Source of the DNA: Nitrospirales bacterium
Lineage (GTDB): Bacteria > Nitrospirota > Nitrospiria > Nitrospirales > UBA8639
Direction: 5' to 3'
Assembly (NCBI GenBank): GCA_029261295.1
Contig: JAJDBP010000033.1
Location: forward strand, 1-64,000
DNA: 64,000 nt
Part shown: positions 35,231 through 44,053 of the stretch, piece by piece
Position numbering within the stretch: position 1 is the first letter of the stretch
Layout of the letters: every line of letters begins with the position of its first letter
Program-made: the position numbers and the translations under genes
The notes under the pieces: model-generated
The model's database searches: none
What the model was told of the DNA's origin: nothing
Seen by the model: only the letters and a program-made list of their open reading frames with translations

Positions 35231-35306
35231 AAAATTCTTTTAGCCCTACTTCAAAAGTGGTCTAAAGGAAAGAATAATCATCTCTTAACGATTAAATTGG
35301 AACATC

Positions 35307-35489
35307 ATGGCAAATCCGAAACACAAGACTTCAAAAGCCCGTCGTGATAAACGACGGTCTCATCTGAGGCTCACCCCACCAAATCTTTCGATCTGTCCTC
35401 AATGTCAGGAATTAAAGCAGCCTCATGTCACCTGCATGAACTGTGGTACCTACAAAGGCAAAGCAATTATCGCGGTTGAAGAGGGCTAA
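35307..35489 (+). CDS. rpmF: Ribosomal protein bL32
   Basis: The 60-residue protein begins MANPKHKTSKARRDKRRSHL, the standard bL32 start, and carries a zinc ribbon with CPQCQ and CMNCG. This is the zinc-binding (C+) form. It sits between the YceD gene and plsX, an order conserved over many phyla. Confidence 0.96.
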   Translation: MANPKHKTSKARRDKRRSHLRLTPPNLSICPQCQELKQPHVTCMNCGTYKGKAIIAVEEG

Positions 35490-35530
35490 CATCTGACCTT
35501 TTCTGCAGTGACCTTTCATAAGCCAATCCC

Positions 35531-36556
35531 ATGAAAATAGCCGTTGACGCGATGGGAGGAGATCATGGTCTATCTCCTTCCGTTGAAGGCGCCCTTCAAG
35601 CTACGAGAGAATCATCTCTCTCGGTCGTGTTGGTTGGGGACCAGGTGGCCATTCAAGCTCAGTTAGACAAACTCAGCGGGAAAAAACCTAACATTGAAAT
35701 ATTCCATGCGTCTCAAGTAGTTGGGATGCATGAATCTCCAGCTTTAGCGGCACGAAAAAAACGTGATTCTTCAATATGGAGAGCCACGGAGTTAGTAAAA
35801 ACTCAACAGGCGGATGCTTTAGTCAGCGCTGGAAATACCGGAGCCACCATGGTTTCGGCCTTTTTCTTGTTAGGATCCATTGAAGGTGTTGATCGCCCCG
35901 CAATTGCTGCCACATTGCCGACGAGGCAAGGAAAAGCCATATTGTTGGATGTGGGAGCTACCGTTGATTGTACGGCTCGACAACTTCACCAATTTGGGAT
36001 TATGGGCCATGAGTATGGGAAGCATCTTCTGGGGGTAGATCGTCCTCGAGTCGGTCTTTTGAGTATAGGGGAAGAAGATACCAAGGGGAATGAAGCGACC
36101 AAAGAGGCCTTTAAACTTCTCAAAGAAAGTCCAATTAATTTTATTGGCAATGTAGAAGGACGGGATGTCTATAGCGGCAATGCGGACGTCATCGTTTCTG
36201 ATGGATTTATAGGCAATGTGGCCTTAAAAATATCAGAAGGGTTGGCAGATGCGATAAAAAAAATGTTGATGAAAGAAATAGCCCAATCCGCTCTTGGGCG
36301 GTTTTCTTATCTTTTTGTTGCCGGCCCACTTCTTCGTCTTCGCCGGAAAACGGATTATGCAGAATTTGGAGGGGCTCCGCTTTTAGGAGTGGAGGGTATC
36401 AGTATGATTTGTCATGGACGATCTTCATCGAAAGCCATTAAGAATGCCATTTTGCAAGCACATTCCCTGGCAAAAGGCGGATTAATTGAGGCCATTCGAG
36501 ATGATATTGCAGAAGGGGTTATCCCGCCAGCAGTTGAATCCAAGAGTGTTTCCTAA
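35531..36556 (+). CDS. plsX: Phosphate acyltransferase PlsX
   Basis: PlsX converts acyl-ACP to acyl phosphate, the first step of phospholipid synthesis by the PlsX/PlsY route. The 341-residue protein starts MKIAVDAMGGDHGLSPSVEG and contains ALVSAGNTGATM, LPTRQGKAILLDVGA, the SIGEEDTKGNEATKEA motif and IVSDGFIGNVALK. All are diagnostic. It begins the plsX-fabH-fab gene set and stops seven bases before fabH. Confidence 0.96.
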   Translation: MKIAVDAMGGDHGLSPSVEGALQATRESSLSVVLVGDQVAIQAQLDKLSGKKPNIEIFHASQVVGMHESPALAARKKRDSSIWRATELVKTQQADALVSAGNTGATMVSAFFLLGSIEGVDRPAIAATLPTRQGKAILLDVGATVDCTARQLHQFGIMGHEYGKHLLGVDRPRVGLLSIGEEDTKGNEATKEAFKLLKESPINFIGNVEGRDVYSGNADVIVSDGFIGNVALKISEGLADAIKKMLMKEIAQSALGRFSYLFVAGPLLRLRRKTDYAEFGGAPLLGVEGISMICHGRSSSKAIKNAILQAHSLAKGGLIEAIRDDIAEGVIPPAVESKSVS

Positions 36557-36562
36557 TTTCAC

Positions 36563-37537
36563 ATGAATAGTACCATTCTCGGGACCGGGAGTTATGTGCC
36601 CAATCGGGTCTTGACCAATGCCGATTTAGAAAGCATGGTTGAGACATCAGATGCCTGGATCGCGGAGCGAACAGGTATTCGCGAGCGGCGCCTTGTCGAA
36701 TCAGGCCAAGCTTGCTCGGATTTAGCTTTAGAGGCTGCTCAGCGCGCCCTAACTACTGCTAATGTGAATGCGAGTGATCTTGATCTTATACTGCTGGCAA
36801 CTTGTACGGGAGATAATCCACTTCCCTCCACAGCCTGTCTTCTTCAAAACCGTTTAGGTGCGACAAGAGCAGCTGCTTGTGATATTTCCGCCGCCTGCTG
36901 TGGGTTTGTCTATGCGTTATCTATTGCTGATGCGTATGTCAAAACAGGGATGAGGTATGTTCTCGTGATTGGTTCGGAAGTTATGTCGGCCATCACTGAT
37001 TGGACTGATCGAAACACCTGTGTATTATTTGGTGACGGCGCGGGAGCGGTAGTTCTTGGTCCAGGATCTCATGATGCTGGGATTCTTTCCACACATTTAC
37101 ATGCAAATGGACGACTGTCTGACATGATTCAGGTGCCAGGTGGAGGTTCTAAAGCCCCGGGGTCGAAAGAAATTTTGGACAATAAGCAGTGCTTTATAAA
37201 AATGAAAGGCAATGAAACATTTAAGATAGCTGTCAAATCAATGGAGGAGGCAGCTCATGAGGCCGTGACAGCCAATGGTGTGACTATGAGCGAAATTGAT
37301 GTTTTCATCCCTCATCAAGCTAATATGAGAATTTTAAAAGCTGTTAGTCAGCGATTGGGATTACCTCAAGAAAAATTGATGATAAATTTAGATAAATTTG
37401 GTAATACTTCTGCAGCATCTATCCCATTGGCTCTAGATGAAGCCGTTATCAGTCAGAGAATTAAAACAGGCGATTTAGTTTTGTTGGCTGCATTTGGTGC
37501 CGGATTAACTTGGGCTTCTGCTTTGGTGCGTTGGTAA
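36563..37537 (+). CDS. fabH: Beta-ketoacyl-ACP synthase III FabH
   Basis: FabH condenses acetyl-CoA (or a branched primer) with malonyl-ACP to start fatty acid synthesis. The catalytic triad is visible: Cys112 in DISAACCGF, His in FIPHQANMRI, and Asn in KFGNTSAASIPLAL. At 324 residues it has normal length. It begins with STILGTGSYVPNRVLTNADL, typical of the family. A 125-base gap to the next gene holds an inverted repeat. Confidence 0.96.
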   Translation: MNSTILGTGSYVPNRVLTNADLESMVETSDAWIAERTGIRERRLVESGQACSDLALEAAQRALTTANVNASDLDLILLATCTGDNPLPSTACLLQNRLGATRAAACDISAACCGFVYALSIADAYVKTGMRYVLVIGSEVMSAITDWTDRNTCVLFGDGAGAVVLGPGSHDAGILSTHLHANGRLSDMIQVPGGGSKAPGSKEILDNKQCFIKMKGNETFKIAVKSMEEAAHEAVTANGVTMSEIDVFIPHQANMRILKAVSQRLGLPQEKLMINLDKFGNTSAASIPLALDEAVISQRIKTGDLVLLAAFGAGLTWASALVRW

Positions 37538-37624
37538 ACTGGGTATCTGATCATTAGGCTGGTATCAATATCAGTGACTATTCCTTTTGGGAAGAAGTTG
37601 CAGGCTAAAAGTGAAAAGAGATAT

Positions 37625-37642
37625 TTCCTTATCATTAAGGAA
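37625..37642. promoter_or_regulatory. Perfect 7-bp inverted repeat upstream of the enoyl reductase gene
   Basis: TTCCTTA at 37625-37631 and TAAGGAA at 37636-37642 flank TCAT. It ends 20 bases before the start codon and overlaps a weak promoter-like pair (TTGCAG 37598-37603 and TATTTC 37622-37627). The form fits either a dimeric regulator operator or a small RNA hairpin. Confidence 0.4.
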
Positions 37643-37662
37643 TTCAGAGAAAAGGGGAAATT

Positions 37663-38475
37663 ATGTCTGACATGAAATGGGGCTCGGGAGATTGGGCCTT
37701 AATCCTTGGGGCGTCGAGCGGTTTTGGTGAAGCTGCAGCTTTGGAATTAGCAAATTTAGGATTCAATATTATTGGAGTGCATTTGGATCGAAAATCGACC
37801 TTGCCAAATGCGGAACGTATTGCCACGGACATTCGGGAGCTGGGTCGTGAAGCATTATTTTTTAATGCGAATGCAGCTGATGCAGAAAAGCGAACAGATA
37901 TTTTACAAGCAGTGAAGCAACGAGGTGAAGAATTAGGGAAACCGGTCAATGTTCGAGTGCTGATGCATTCTTTAGCTTTTGGAACGCTAAAGCCGTATAT
38001 TACAGAAGCTGTATCTGAAGGCATCAACAAAGCACAAATGGATATGACCGTGGATGTCATGGCCAATTCTCTCGTGTATTGGACTCAAGATTTAGTAAGA
38101 CAAAAATTCATGGGCGCTGGAGGTCGGATCTTTTCAATGACGAGTGCGGGAGGGGCTCGAGTGTGGAAAACCTATGGCGCTGTTTCAGCTGCCAAGTCCG
38201 CCCTCGAATCTCACACACGGCAACTCGCTTTGGAGTTGGCTCCGTTAGGTATTACGGTCAATTCTCTTATGGCAGGCGTTACCGATACTCCAGCTTTGCG
38301 AAAAATTCCAGGGTCTGATGAAATGATTGCCATGGCCCAGCGCAAAAACCCGTCGAATCGATTAACCACCACGCAGGATGTCGCAGATGCCTTAGGTCTT
38401 TTATGTCATCCGAAAGCCCATTGGATCACGGGAAATGTTCTTTGTGTGGATGGGGGAGAATTTATTGTCGATTAG
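37663..38475 (+). CDS. fabL: Enoyl-ACP reductase, FabL-like short-chain dehydrogenase
   Basis: This enzyme is expected to do the last reduction of each fatty acid cycle. It is an SDR of 270 residues with a classical cofactor loop G16-A-S-S-G-F-G. Its Tyr171 and Lys178 are six residues apart (Y-x6-K), the spacing of enoyl reductases rather than the Y-x3-K of ordinary SDRs. FabI lacks this glycine pattern, while the FabL class has both, and the AKSALESHTRQLALELAPLG and GVTDTPALRKIPG segments also resemble FabL. It stands in the fab cluster where an enoyl reductase is needed. No fabI, fabK or fabV is seen here. Confidence 0.78.
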   Translation: MSDMKWGSGDWALILGASSGFGEAAALELANLGFNIIGVHLDRKSTLPNAERIATDIRELGREALFFNANAADAEKRTDILQAVKQRGEELGKPVNVRVLMHSLAFGTLKPYITEAVSEGINKAQMDMTVDVMANSLVYWTQDLVRQKFMGAGGRIFSMTSAGGARVWKTYGAVSAAKSALESHTRQLALELAPLGITVNSLMAGVTDTPALRKIPGSDEMIAMAQRKNPSNRLTTTQDVADALGLLCHPKAHWITGNVLCVDGGEFIVD

Positions 38476-38549
38476 TCATCAAACAGAACTTGTGCTCTTT
38501 GAACTAATAACATTCCTAGCCTTTATCTTTCTGGAAAAGAATTAATCAC

Positions 38550-39485
38550 GTGCAATCAACAATTGGCTTTCTATTCCCCGGACAAGGTTCGCAATCAGTT
38601 GGAATGGGGAAAAATCTGTATGAGACGAATCCTCAAATTAGAGAACTTTATCAAGACGCGGAAAAAGTCTTGGGGTATGATGTGGGAGCTTTATGTCTTG
38701 AGGGCCCAGAAGACCAGCTGAATCAAACCGAATATACCCAACCCGCTTTACTTGTGACGAGCTTGGCAGCTTTGCGCCTAGTCCAGCAAGGGCCATTAAT
38801 CCCAACAGCGGTGGCCGGGCATAGTTTGGGAGAATATACTGCTCTCGTGGCCGCCGGAGCGATTGGGTTTTCTGAAGCTGTCGGCCTGGTGAAAAAGCGG
38901 GGACAATATATGGCAGAGGCTGTGAGCCCGGGAAGTGGATTAGTGGCTGCGATATTGGGCCTTTCCGAATCAGAGGTTTTTGATGTTTGTAAAGAAGCCG
39001 AAGCCTTGGGTATTGTGGCCCCAGCAAATTTGAATTCACCAGGACAGACGGTTATCGCAGGAGAGAAACTAGCCGTCGAGCGTGCCTTAGAGGTCGCAAA
39101 AGCCCGTGGAGCAAAACGTGTGAAAGCTTTACCGGTTAGCGTTCCAGTTCATACACCTTTAATGCAAATTGCAGCAGATCGCTTAAAAAAAGATATTGAT
39201 TCTTTGCAATGGTCTGATTTAAAGGTCCCGTTGATTAACAACGTGGAAGCCAAAGCTTTACAATCAGCCGATGAGGTCCGGGTATCCTTGGTCAAGCAAC
39301 TCCCTTCATCTGTCAGATGGCAGGACACTATTCATACAATGTGGACAATGGGAATTACGGATTTCATTGAGATTGGTCCAGGAAAAGTCTTAACGGGGTT
39401 AGTGAAACGTATCGTTCCAGAGGCCAAGACTTGGAATGTTTCTGATAAAGAATCTTATGAACATGTACTGGCCCATGTGGCATAA
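38550..39485 (+). CDS. fabD: Malonyl-CoA:ACP transacylase FabD
   Basis: FabD loads malonyl groups onto ACP. The 311-residue protein has FLFPGQGSQSVGMGK at the start, the nucleophile Ser92 in GHSLGEYTAL, an active-site Arg region in VKKRGQYM, and His in VPVHTPLMQ. It starts with GTG 38550, with only a weak ribosome site. It precedes fabG by 30 bases. Confidence 0.96.
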   Translation: MQSTIGFLFPGQGSQSVGMGKNLYETNPQIRELYQDAEKVLGYDVGALCLEGPEDQLNQTEYTQPALLVTSLAALRLVQQGPLIPTAVAGHSLGEYTALVAAGAIGFSEAVGLVKKRGQYMAEAVSPGSGLVAAILGLSESEVFDVCKEAEALGIVAPANLNSPGQTVIAGEKLAVERALEVAKARGAKRVKALPVSVPVHTPLMQIAADRLKKDIDSLQWSDLKVPLINNVEAKALQSADEVRVSLVKQLPSSVRWQDTIHTMWTMGITDFIEIGPGKVLTGLVKRIVPEAKTWNVSDKESYEHVLAHVA

Positions 39486-39515
39486 TATTCCTGTGTACCA
39501 CATTCTATCGAAAGG

Positions 39516-40265
39516 ATGGCGATGTCATTGACCGGGAAAATTGCTGTGGTAACCGGAAGTGCCCAAGGTATTGGCCAGGCAATTGCTACGACATTAGCCC
39601 AAGAAGGTGCAGATGTCGTTGTGGCTGATTTAGATGCCGATCGGTGTAAAGAAACAATGGCTCGTGTGGAGGAATTAGGTAGAAAGGCGATGGCCGTTTC
39701 AGTCAATGTGGGAGACTGGACCCAAGTTAAAAGTATGGTTGATCAGGTACAAAAAGAATGGGAACGAATAGATATCCTGGTAAATAATGCAGGCATAACT
39801 CGAGATGGATTGTTACTCCGTATGAAAGAAGAAGATTGGCAGTCGGTGCTTCAAGTGAATTTGACAGGAACTTTTTATTGCGTGAAGGCCGTATTGCCAA
39901 CCATGAGTCGACAGCGAAATGGACGCATTGTGAATATTGCTTCAATTGTTGGGGCTATTGGGAATATTGGACAAGCCAACTATGCTGCTTCGAAGGCGGC
40001 TGTCATCGGTCTTACCAAAACCGTCGCGCGGGAATATGCGAGTCGAAATGTGACGGTCAATGCGGTGGCTCCGGGATTTATTGATACGGCGATGACTCAA
40101 GATCTTTCCCCTGAGACCAAAGAAGCTCTCTTAAGTCAGATTCCCTTAAAGCGATTAGGGCAAGCGTCAGACATTGCGGATGCAGTGAGCTTTTTATGCT
40201 CAGAAAAAGCAGGATATATCACGGGTCATGTCTTGCATGTGAATGGTGGAATGCATATGGGCTAA
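39516..40265 (+). CDS. fabG: 3-oxoacyl-ACP reductase FabG
   Basis: FabG reduces beta-ketoacyl-ACP with NADPH. The 249-residue SDR has the cofactor motif TGSAQGIGQA, the NNAGITRD motif, the catalytic Ser in NIASIVGAIGN, and Y-x3-K in ANYAASKAAVIGLTK. PGFIDTAMT and GHVLHVNGGMHM complete the family pattern. Start is ATG 39516 or ATG 39522; the latter has AAAGGATGG upstream. It differs in Tyr-Lys spacing from the nearby enoyl reductase, which separates their roles. Confidence 0.95.
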   Translation: MAMSLTGKIAVVTGSAQGIGQAIATTLAQEGADVVVADLDADRCKETMARVEELGRKAMAVSVNVGDWTQVKSMVDQVQKEWERIDILVNNAGITRDGLLLRMKEEDWQSVLQVNLTGTFYCVKAVLPTMSRQRNGRIVNIASIVGAIGNIGQANYAASKAAVIGLTKTVAREYASRNVTVNAVAPGFIDTAMTQDLSPETKEALLSQIPLKRLGQASDIADAVSFLCSEKAGYITGHVLHVNGGMHMG

Positions 40266-40322
40266 GTAATAGGCTATGGAGATTGCATACTGATTAAACA
40301 TTGGAAGGAGGAGGTGCCAACA

Positions 40323-40553
40323 ATGGCTGTAGAAGAACGGATTAAAAAAATTATTGCGGAACAATTAGGTGTGGAAGAAGATGATGTAGTGCCAGAGGCC
40401 AAGTTTGTAGAGGACCTAGGGGCCGATTCTTTAGATACAGTGGAATTAGTCATGGCTCTTGAGGAGGAATTTGAAATTGAAATTCCTGATGAAGATGCTG
40501 AAAAAATTCAAACTGTTGCTTCAGCCGTAGACTTTATCAAGGAAAAAGTCTGA
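40323..40553 (+). CDS. acpP: Acyl carrier protein
   Basis: ACP carries growing fatty acyl chains on a phosphopantetheine arm. ATG 40323 gives the standard [17 protein letters not shown] start, with GGAGGAGG about nine bases upstream; a GTG at 40314 lies inside that spacing. The modified serine is in the invariant [16 protein letters not shown] motif. The 76-residue acidic protein has normal length. The order fabD-fabG-acpP-fabF is conserved. Confidence 0.97.
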   Translation: MAVEERIKKIIAEQLGVEEDDVVPEAKFVEDLGADSLDTVELVMALEEEFEIEIPDEDAEKIQTVASAVDFIKEKV

Positions 40554-40587
40554 TCTTCTCATCCCATAGATAGAGAGGATGGTTGGA

Positions 40588-41841
40588 ATGAGTGAGTGGG
40601 TACCACGCAGAGTGGTTGTAACCGGAATGGGGCTTGTTACCCCTTTAGATATTGGTGTGTCCAAGTCATGGGAAAAGTTGTGCCAGGGGCAATCAGGTAT
40701 TGCTCCGATTTCTAAGTTTGATGCCTCTCAGTATTCTGTGCGTATCGCTGGAGAAGTGAAGGGTTTCGATCCAGCTAATTTCATTGAAAAAAAAGAAATA
40801 AAAAAAATGGATACTTTTATCCATTTTGCGGTCGCCGCGAGTCAAGAGGCTGTGGATGATGCCAAGTTGGTAGTGGATTCCCATAATTCTGAACGTGTGG
40901 GGGTGTATATTGGTGCAGGCATCGGAGGCCTACCCGCCATTGAGCATTACCATAAAATTTTATTAGAACGTGGGCCAGACCGCGTCTCTCCATTTTTTAT
41001 TCCGATGGTCATCATCAATCTAGCCTCAGGGCAAGTGGCCATTCGATTTGGTGCAAAGGGGCCCAATGCCTGTACGGTCACTGCTTGTGCTACAGGGAAC
41101 CATTGTATCGGCGATGGGTTCCGATTAATTCAACGGGCAGAAGCCGATGTTATGATTGTCGGAGGTGCTGAAGCAACGATCTGTCCAACGGCTATCGCAG
41201 GATTTGGGGCTGCGAAGGCTTTGTCCAGGCGAAACGATGAACCCGAAAAAGCGAGTAGGCCATTTGATAAAGATCGGGATGGATTTGTCATTGGAGAGGG
41301 TGCAGGCGTACTCGTGATCGAAGAACTTGAGCATGCCAAGGCTCGTGGTGCAAAAATTCATGCCGAGATCGTTGGGTATGCTATGAATAGCGATGCGTTC
41401 CATATCACAGCTCCACCGGATGATGGTGCTGGTGCTGTGAAATGTATGGAGAAGGCGCTTCAGGATGGTGGAGTGTCAAAAAAATCCGTTGGATATATCA
41501 ATGCCCATGGAACATCGACCTTTGCTGATCGTGTGGAAACGCAAGTGATTAAAGAGGTATTCGGAGAGCATGCCTATTCAATTCCCATTAGTTCAACCAA
41601 ATCCATGACGGGCCATTTACTCGGAGCGGCTGGGGGAATTGAGGCGGTCTTTTCAATTCTGGCCCTACAAAAAGGTATACTTCCACCAACAATCAACTTA
41701 GATGACCCTGACCCTGAATGTGACCTGGATTATGTGCCCAATCAGTCTCGCGTTTCCTCTGTGGATGTGGCAGTTTCTAATGCCTTTGGATTTGGTGGGG
41801 TGAATGCCTGCTTGGTTTTTCGTCGGTGGCAAGCGGCTTAA
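40588..41841 (+). CDS. fabF: Beta-ketoacyl-ACP synthase II FabF
   Basis: FabF elongates fatty acids by condensing acyl-ACP with malonyl-ACP. ATG 40588 is chosen because GAGAGG lies nine bases upstream; ATG 40579 is also in frame. Catalytic Cys167 lies in [15 protein letters not shown]. His residues are in [15 protein letters not shown] and [15 protein letters not shown], and [13 protein letters not shown] ends the protein. The 417-residue length is normal. Confidence 0.96.
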   Translation: MSEWVPRRVVVTGMGLVTPLDIGVSKSWEKLCQGQSGIAPISKFDASQYSVRIAGEVKGFDPANFIEKKEIKKMDTFIHFAVAASQEAVDDAKLVVDSHNSERVGVYIGAGIGGLPAIEHYHKILLERGPDRVSPFFIPMVIINLASGQVAIRFGAKGPNACTVTACATGNHCIGDGFRLIQRAEADVMIVGGAEATICPTAIAGFGAAKALSRRNDEPEKASRPFDKDRDGFVIGEGAGVLVIEELEHAKARGAKIHAEIVGYAMNSDAFHITAPPDDGAGAVKCMEKALQDGGVSKKSVGYINAHGTSTFADRVETQVIKEVFGEHAYSIPISSTKSMTGHLLGAAGGIEAVFSILALQKGILPPTINLDDPDPECDLDYVPNQSRVSSVDVAVSNAFGFGGVNACLVFRRWQAA

Positions 41842-41925
41842 TCCGAGTAGATTTGTGACGATATCAGTTGTGCTGGCTCTCAATACTTTCCTGCCAACCT
41901 CGTCGGTTATCCCCTTCTTGCAATA

Positions 41926-41934
41926 TGATATAAT
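41926..41934 (+). promoter_or_regulatory. Extended -10 promoter before rnc
   Basis: TATAAT at 41929-41934 is a perfect -10 box and is preceded by TGA at 41926-41928, an extended -10. The -35 region (GTTATC) is poor, as is common for this promoter type. The start would be about 65-70 bases before rnc. Confidence 0.5.
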
Positions 41935-42007
41935 GAAAAGATTTCATGCGAAGGGGAACGGGAATTGTTGTGATTGCCTACTATTCAGATGACGATTGTG
42001 ATAACCA

Positions 42008-42745
42008 GTGCTGGAAATCAAAGAAATTCAGGAAATTTTAGGGTACGTTTTTAAGCAAGAAGTCCTATTGTATGAAGCCCTTACGCATCGATCTTTTTCA
42101 CAGTCACAAGAACACTCCAATGCTCAGCATAATGAAAGATTGGAATTTTTGGGAGATGCTGTCTTGGGCCTTGTGATAAGCGAAAGTTTGGTGGCTCTCT
42201 ATCCCACGTTTACTGAGGGGGAACTGTCTAAGGTAAAAGCCAGCCTGATTAGTCGTGTGACACTTGCAATAGCTGCCAGGCGCCTTTCGCTCGGAGAGTG
42301 GCTACGGCTTGGGCGAGGAGAAGAAACATCATTCGGTAGAGAAAAGCATTCTTTGTTGGCCAATGCCCTTGAAGCATTGATCGGTGCCGTTTATCTGGAT
42401 AGTGGCTTGGAGTCTGCCCGCATCTTTATTCACAGGGCGTTAGATCTGGAATTTTCTGATTTATTGAATCGACCGGATTTAACGGGTGGAGGGGATTGGA
42501 AAAGCCGACTGCAAGAATGGGTGCATAAATTTGATGGAACGAGTCCTGTGTATCAACTCGTTCATGAATCAGGGCCAGATCATCAAAAAGTGTTTTGCAT
42601 GACGGTAAAAATTGGTGGACAGGTCATGGGGCGGGGGGAAGGACGTACAAAAAAGGATGCGGAGCAATGTGCTGCCCAAAAAGCATTTGAACAAGTCAGT
42701 GACGGAGGTGATGTCGATATCATAAGGAATTCACACGAAAAGTAA
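42008..42745 (+). CDS. rnc: Ribonuclease III
   Basis: RNase III cuts double-stranded RNA in rRNA and mRNA processing. The 245-residue protein has the catalytic signature NERLEFLGDAVLGLVISE, the second acidic patch in ANALEALIGAVYLDSG, and a C-terminal dsRNA-binding domain with DWKSRLQEWVHK and GEGRTKKDAEQCAAQKAFEQ. Start is GTG 42008. It closes the fab cluster, a placement found in many bacteria. Confidence 0.95.
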   Translation: MLEIKEIQEILGYVFKQEVLLYEALTHRSFSQSQEHSNAQHNERLEFLGDAVLGLVISESLVALYPTFTEGELSKVKASLISRVTLAIAARRLSLGEWLRLGRGEETSFGREKHSLLANALEALIGAVYLDSGLESARIFIHRALDLEFSDLLNRPDLTGGGDWKSRLQEWVHKFDGTSPVYQLVHESGPDHQKVFCMTVKIGGQVMGRGEGRTKKDAEQCAAQKAFEQVSDGGDVDIIRNSHEK

Positions 42746-42755
42746 TGGAGGAGTT

Positions 42756-43367
42756 ATGAGGAATGATTTTTCAAGTACGGTAGTGAATATGTTTCGACGA
42801 GGGATATTGGTGATGAGTGTAATCGCCATGGTGAATGTCTATTTGATGGCAGTGGCTTTTGGAGAAGAGCCTGCGACTGGGTCGCAAGCTCCTCATGTCA
42901 TTTTGAAAACCAAATTTGGTGAAATGGAAATTGTTCTCTTCAAGGACTTAGCCCCGAAGCATGTGGAAAGTTTCTTGAAATTAGCGGAAAAAGGATTTTA
43001 TAACGGAACAATATTCCATCGGATCATCCCAGGGTTTATGATACAGGGTGGAGATCCCTTAACAAAAGATCCTGCCAACCGTAGTAAATTTGGGACGGGG
43101 GGGCCAGGCTATACCGTGCCTGCAGAATTCAGTAAGGTGGCTCATGAGAAAGGTATTCTCTCTGCCGCACGAACTGCTGATCCAAATAGTGCCGGTTCAC
43201 AATTTTTTCTCATGGTTGATAAGGCTCCTCATTTGGATGGACAATATACCGTATTTGGAGAAGTCCTTAAAGGGATTGAAGTTGCTGATACCATTGTGAG
43301 CCAGCCTCGAGATTTGCGCGACAATCCAGTAGAACGGATTGAGATGACGATTGAAGTGATGAAATAG
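42756..43367 (+). CDS. Exported cyclophilin-type peptidyl-prolyl isomerase
   Basis: The protein of 203 residues has an N-terminal hydrophobic segment (about residues 14-35, ending AVAFG) that looks like a signal peptide. A single cyclophilin domain follows: FHRIIPGFMIQGGDP, with the catalytic Arg in FHRI, and AARTADPNSAGSQFFLMV. It would assist protein folding in the periplasm. A GGAGGAG site precedes ATG 42756, 10 bases after rnc. Short prokaryotic cyclophilins are PpiA or PpiB; which one cannot be decided. Confidence 0.9.
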   Translation: MRNDFSSTVVNMFRRGILVMSVIAMVNVYLMAVAFGEEPATGSQAPHVILKTKFGEMEIVLFKDLAPKHVESFLKLAEKGFYNGTIFHRIIPGFMIQGGDPLTKDPANRSKFGTGGPGYTVPAEFSKVAHEKGILSAARTADPNSAGSQFFLMVDKAPHLDGQYTVFGEVLKGIEVADTIVSQPRDLRDNPVERIEMTIEVMK

Positions 43368-43393
43368 AAGATAAAAACAGAAGTCTAGGAATA

Positions 43394-44053
43394 CTAGGAG
43401 GATTTGGATTCAGGCTGGTAATCGAATCCACTCGGGATAACAATCCGTCCGCCGGCTCCCGTTTGACGAGCAAGCTGTTCTGCAACATCGGGATGCCGTT
43501 CTCGGACGTATCCCAAAAGCCCTTGTAAAAATCGATTAGACCGAAGCCCGGAACCGGAAAAGTCTTGAATGAAATTCTGAGCCCGATCCAAAACCTCTGT
43601 GACCATAGTCGGCTCTAAGTTCTGGCGTTCACCAAAGACTTTGAACTCTTTTCGCAATTCTTCTCCAAATGCTGGGCTCCCAGTTTCGGGAATCTGAATT
43701 AAACTAAAACTCCGTCGGAGACTCTGGAGGCCTTCTAATGCCTCAATATCTTGGGCATCACGGCGTTCTTGGAAGTATCTAAAAGCCAAAGCTTCAAATA
43801 CATAGAAGATTTCGGTTGCGCGTTCCCCACCAAAATCTAAGAGCTCTCGATAAAAGGTTCGCCGCTCCAATTCGAATTGCCCACCGACTCGTTTTTGCTG
43901 ATAGTCGTCATTGGCTTCTAGAAAGACACATGATGCGGGGCAGGAAATTGTGGTAATTCGATGTTCGCCACAACATTGACTGCAAATCATTCCATCCAAG
44001 GCGGGACATGACCGTTTACCTTTTCGCTGATGACAGTGCACACATTTACTCAT
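43394..44053 (-). CDS. Protein with an N-terminal Cys-rich, probable zinc-binding domain
   Basis: The first 42 residues contain eight cysteines (positions 4, 7, 16, 24, 27, 28, 38, 42) and two nearby histidines, enough for two zinc sites; it starts MSKCVHCHQRKGKRSCPALD. The remaining 175 residues look all-alpha and cytoplasmic, with a helix-rich middle (ERRTFYRELLDFGGERATE). I do not recognise a named family. Its ATG overlaps the end of the upstream beta-propeller gene by eight bases, so the two are probably made together. Confidence 0.7.
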   Translation of the reverse strand: MSKCVHCHQRKGKRSCPALDGMICSQCCGEHRITTISCPASCVFLEANDDYQQKRVGGQFELERRTFYRELLDFGGERATEIFYVFEALAFRYFQERRDAQDIEALEGLQSLRRSFSLIQIPETGSPAFGEELRKEFKVFGERQNLEPTMVTEVLDRAQNFIQDFSGSGLRSNRFLQGLLGYVRERHPDVAEQLARQTGAGGRIVIPSGFDYQPESKSS

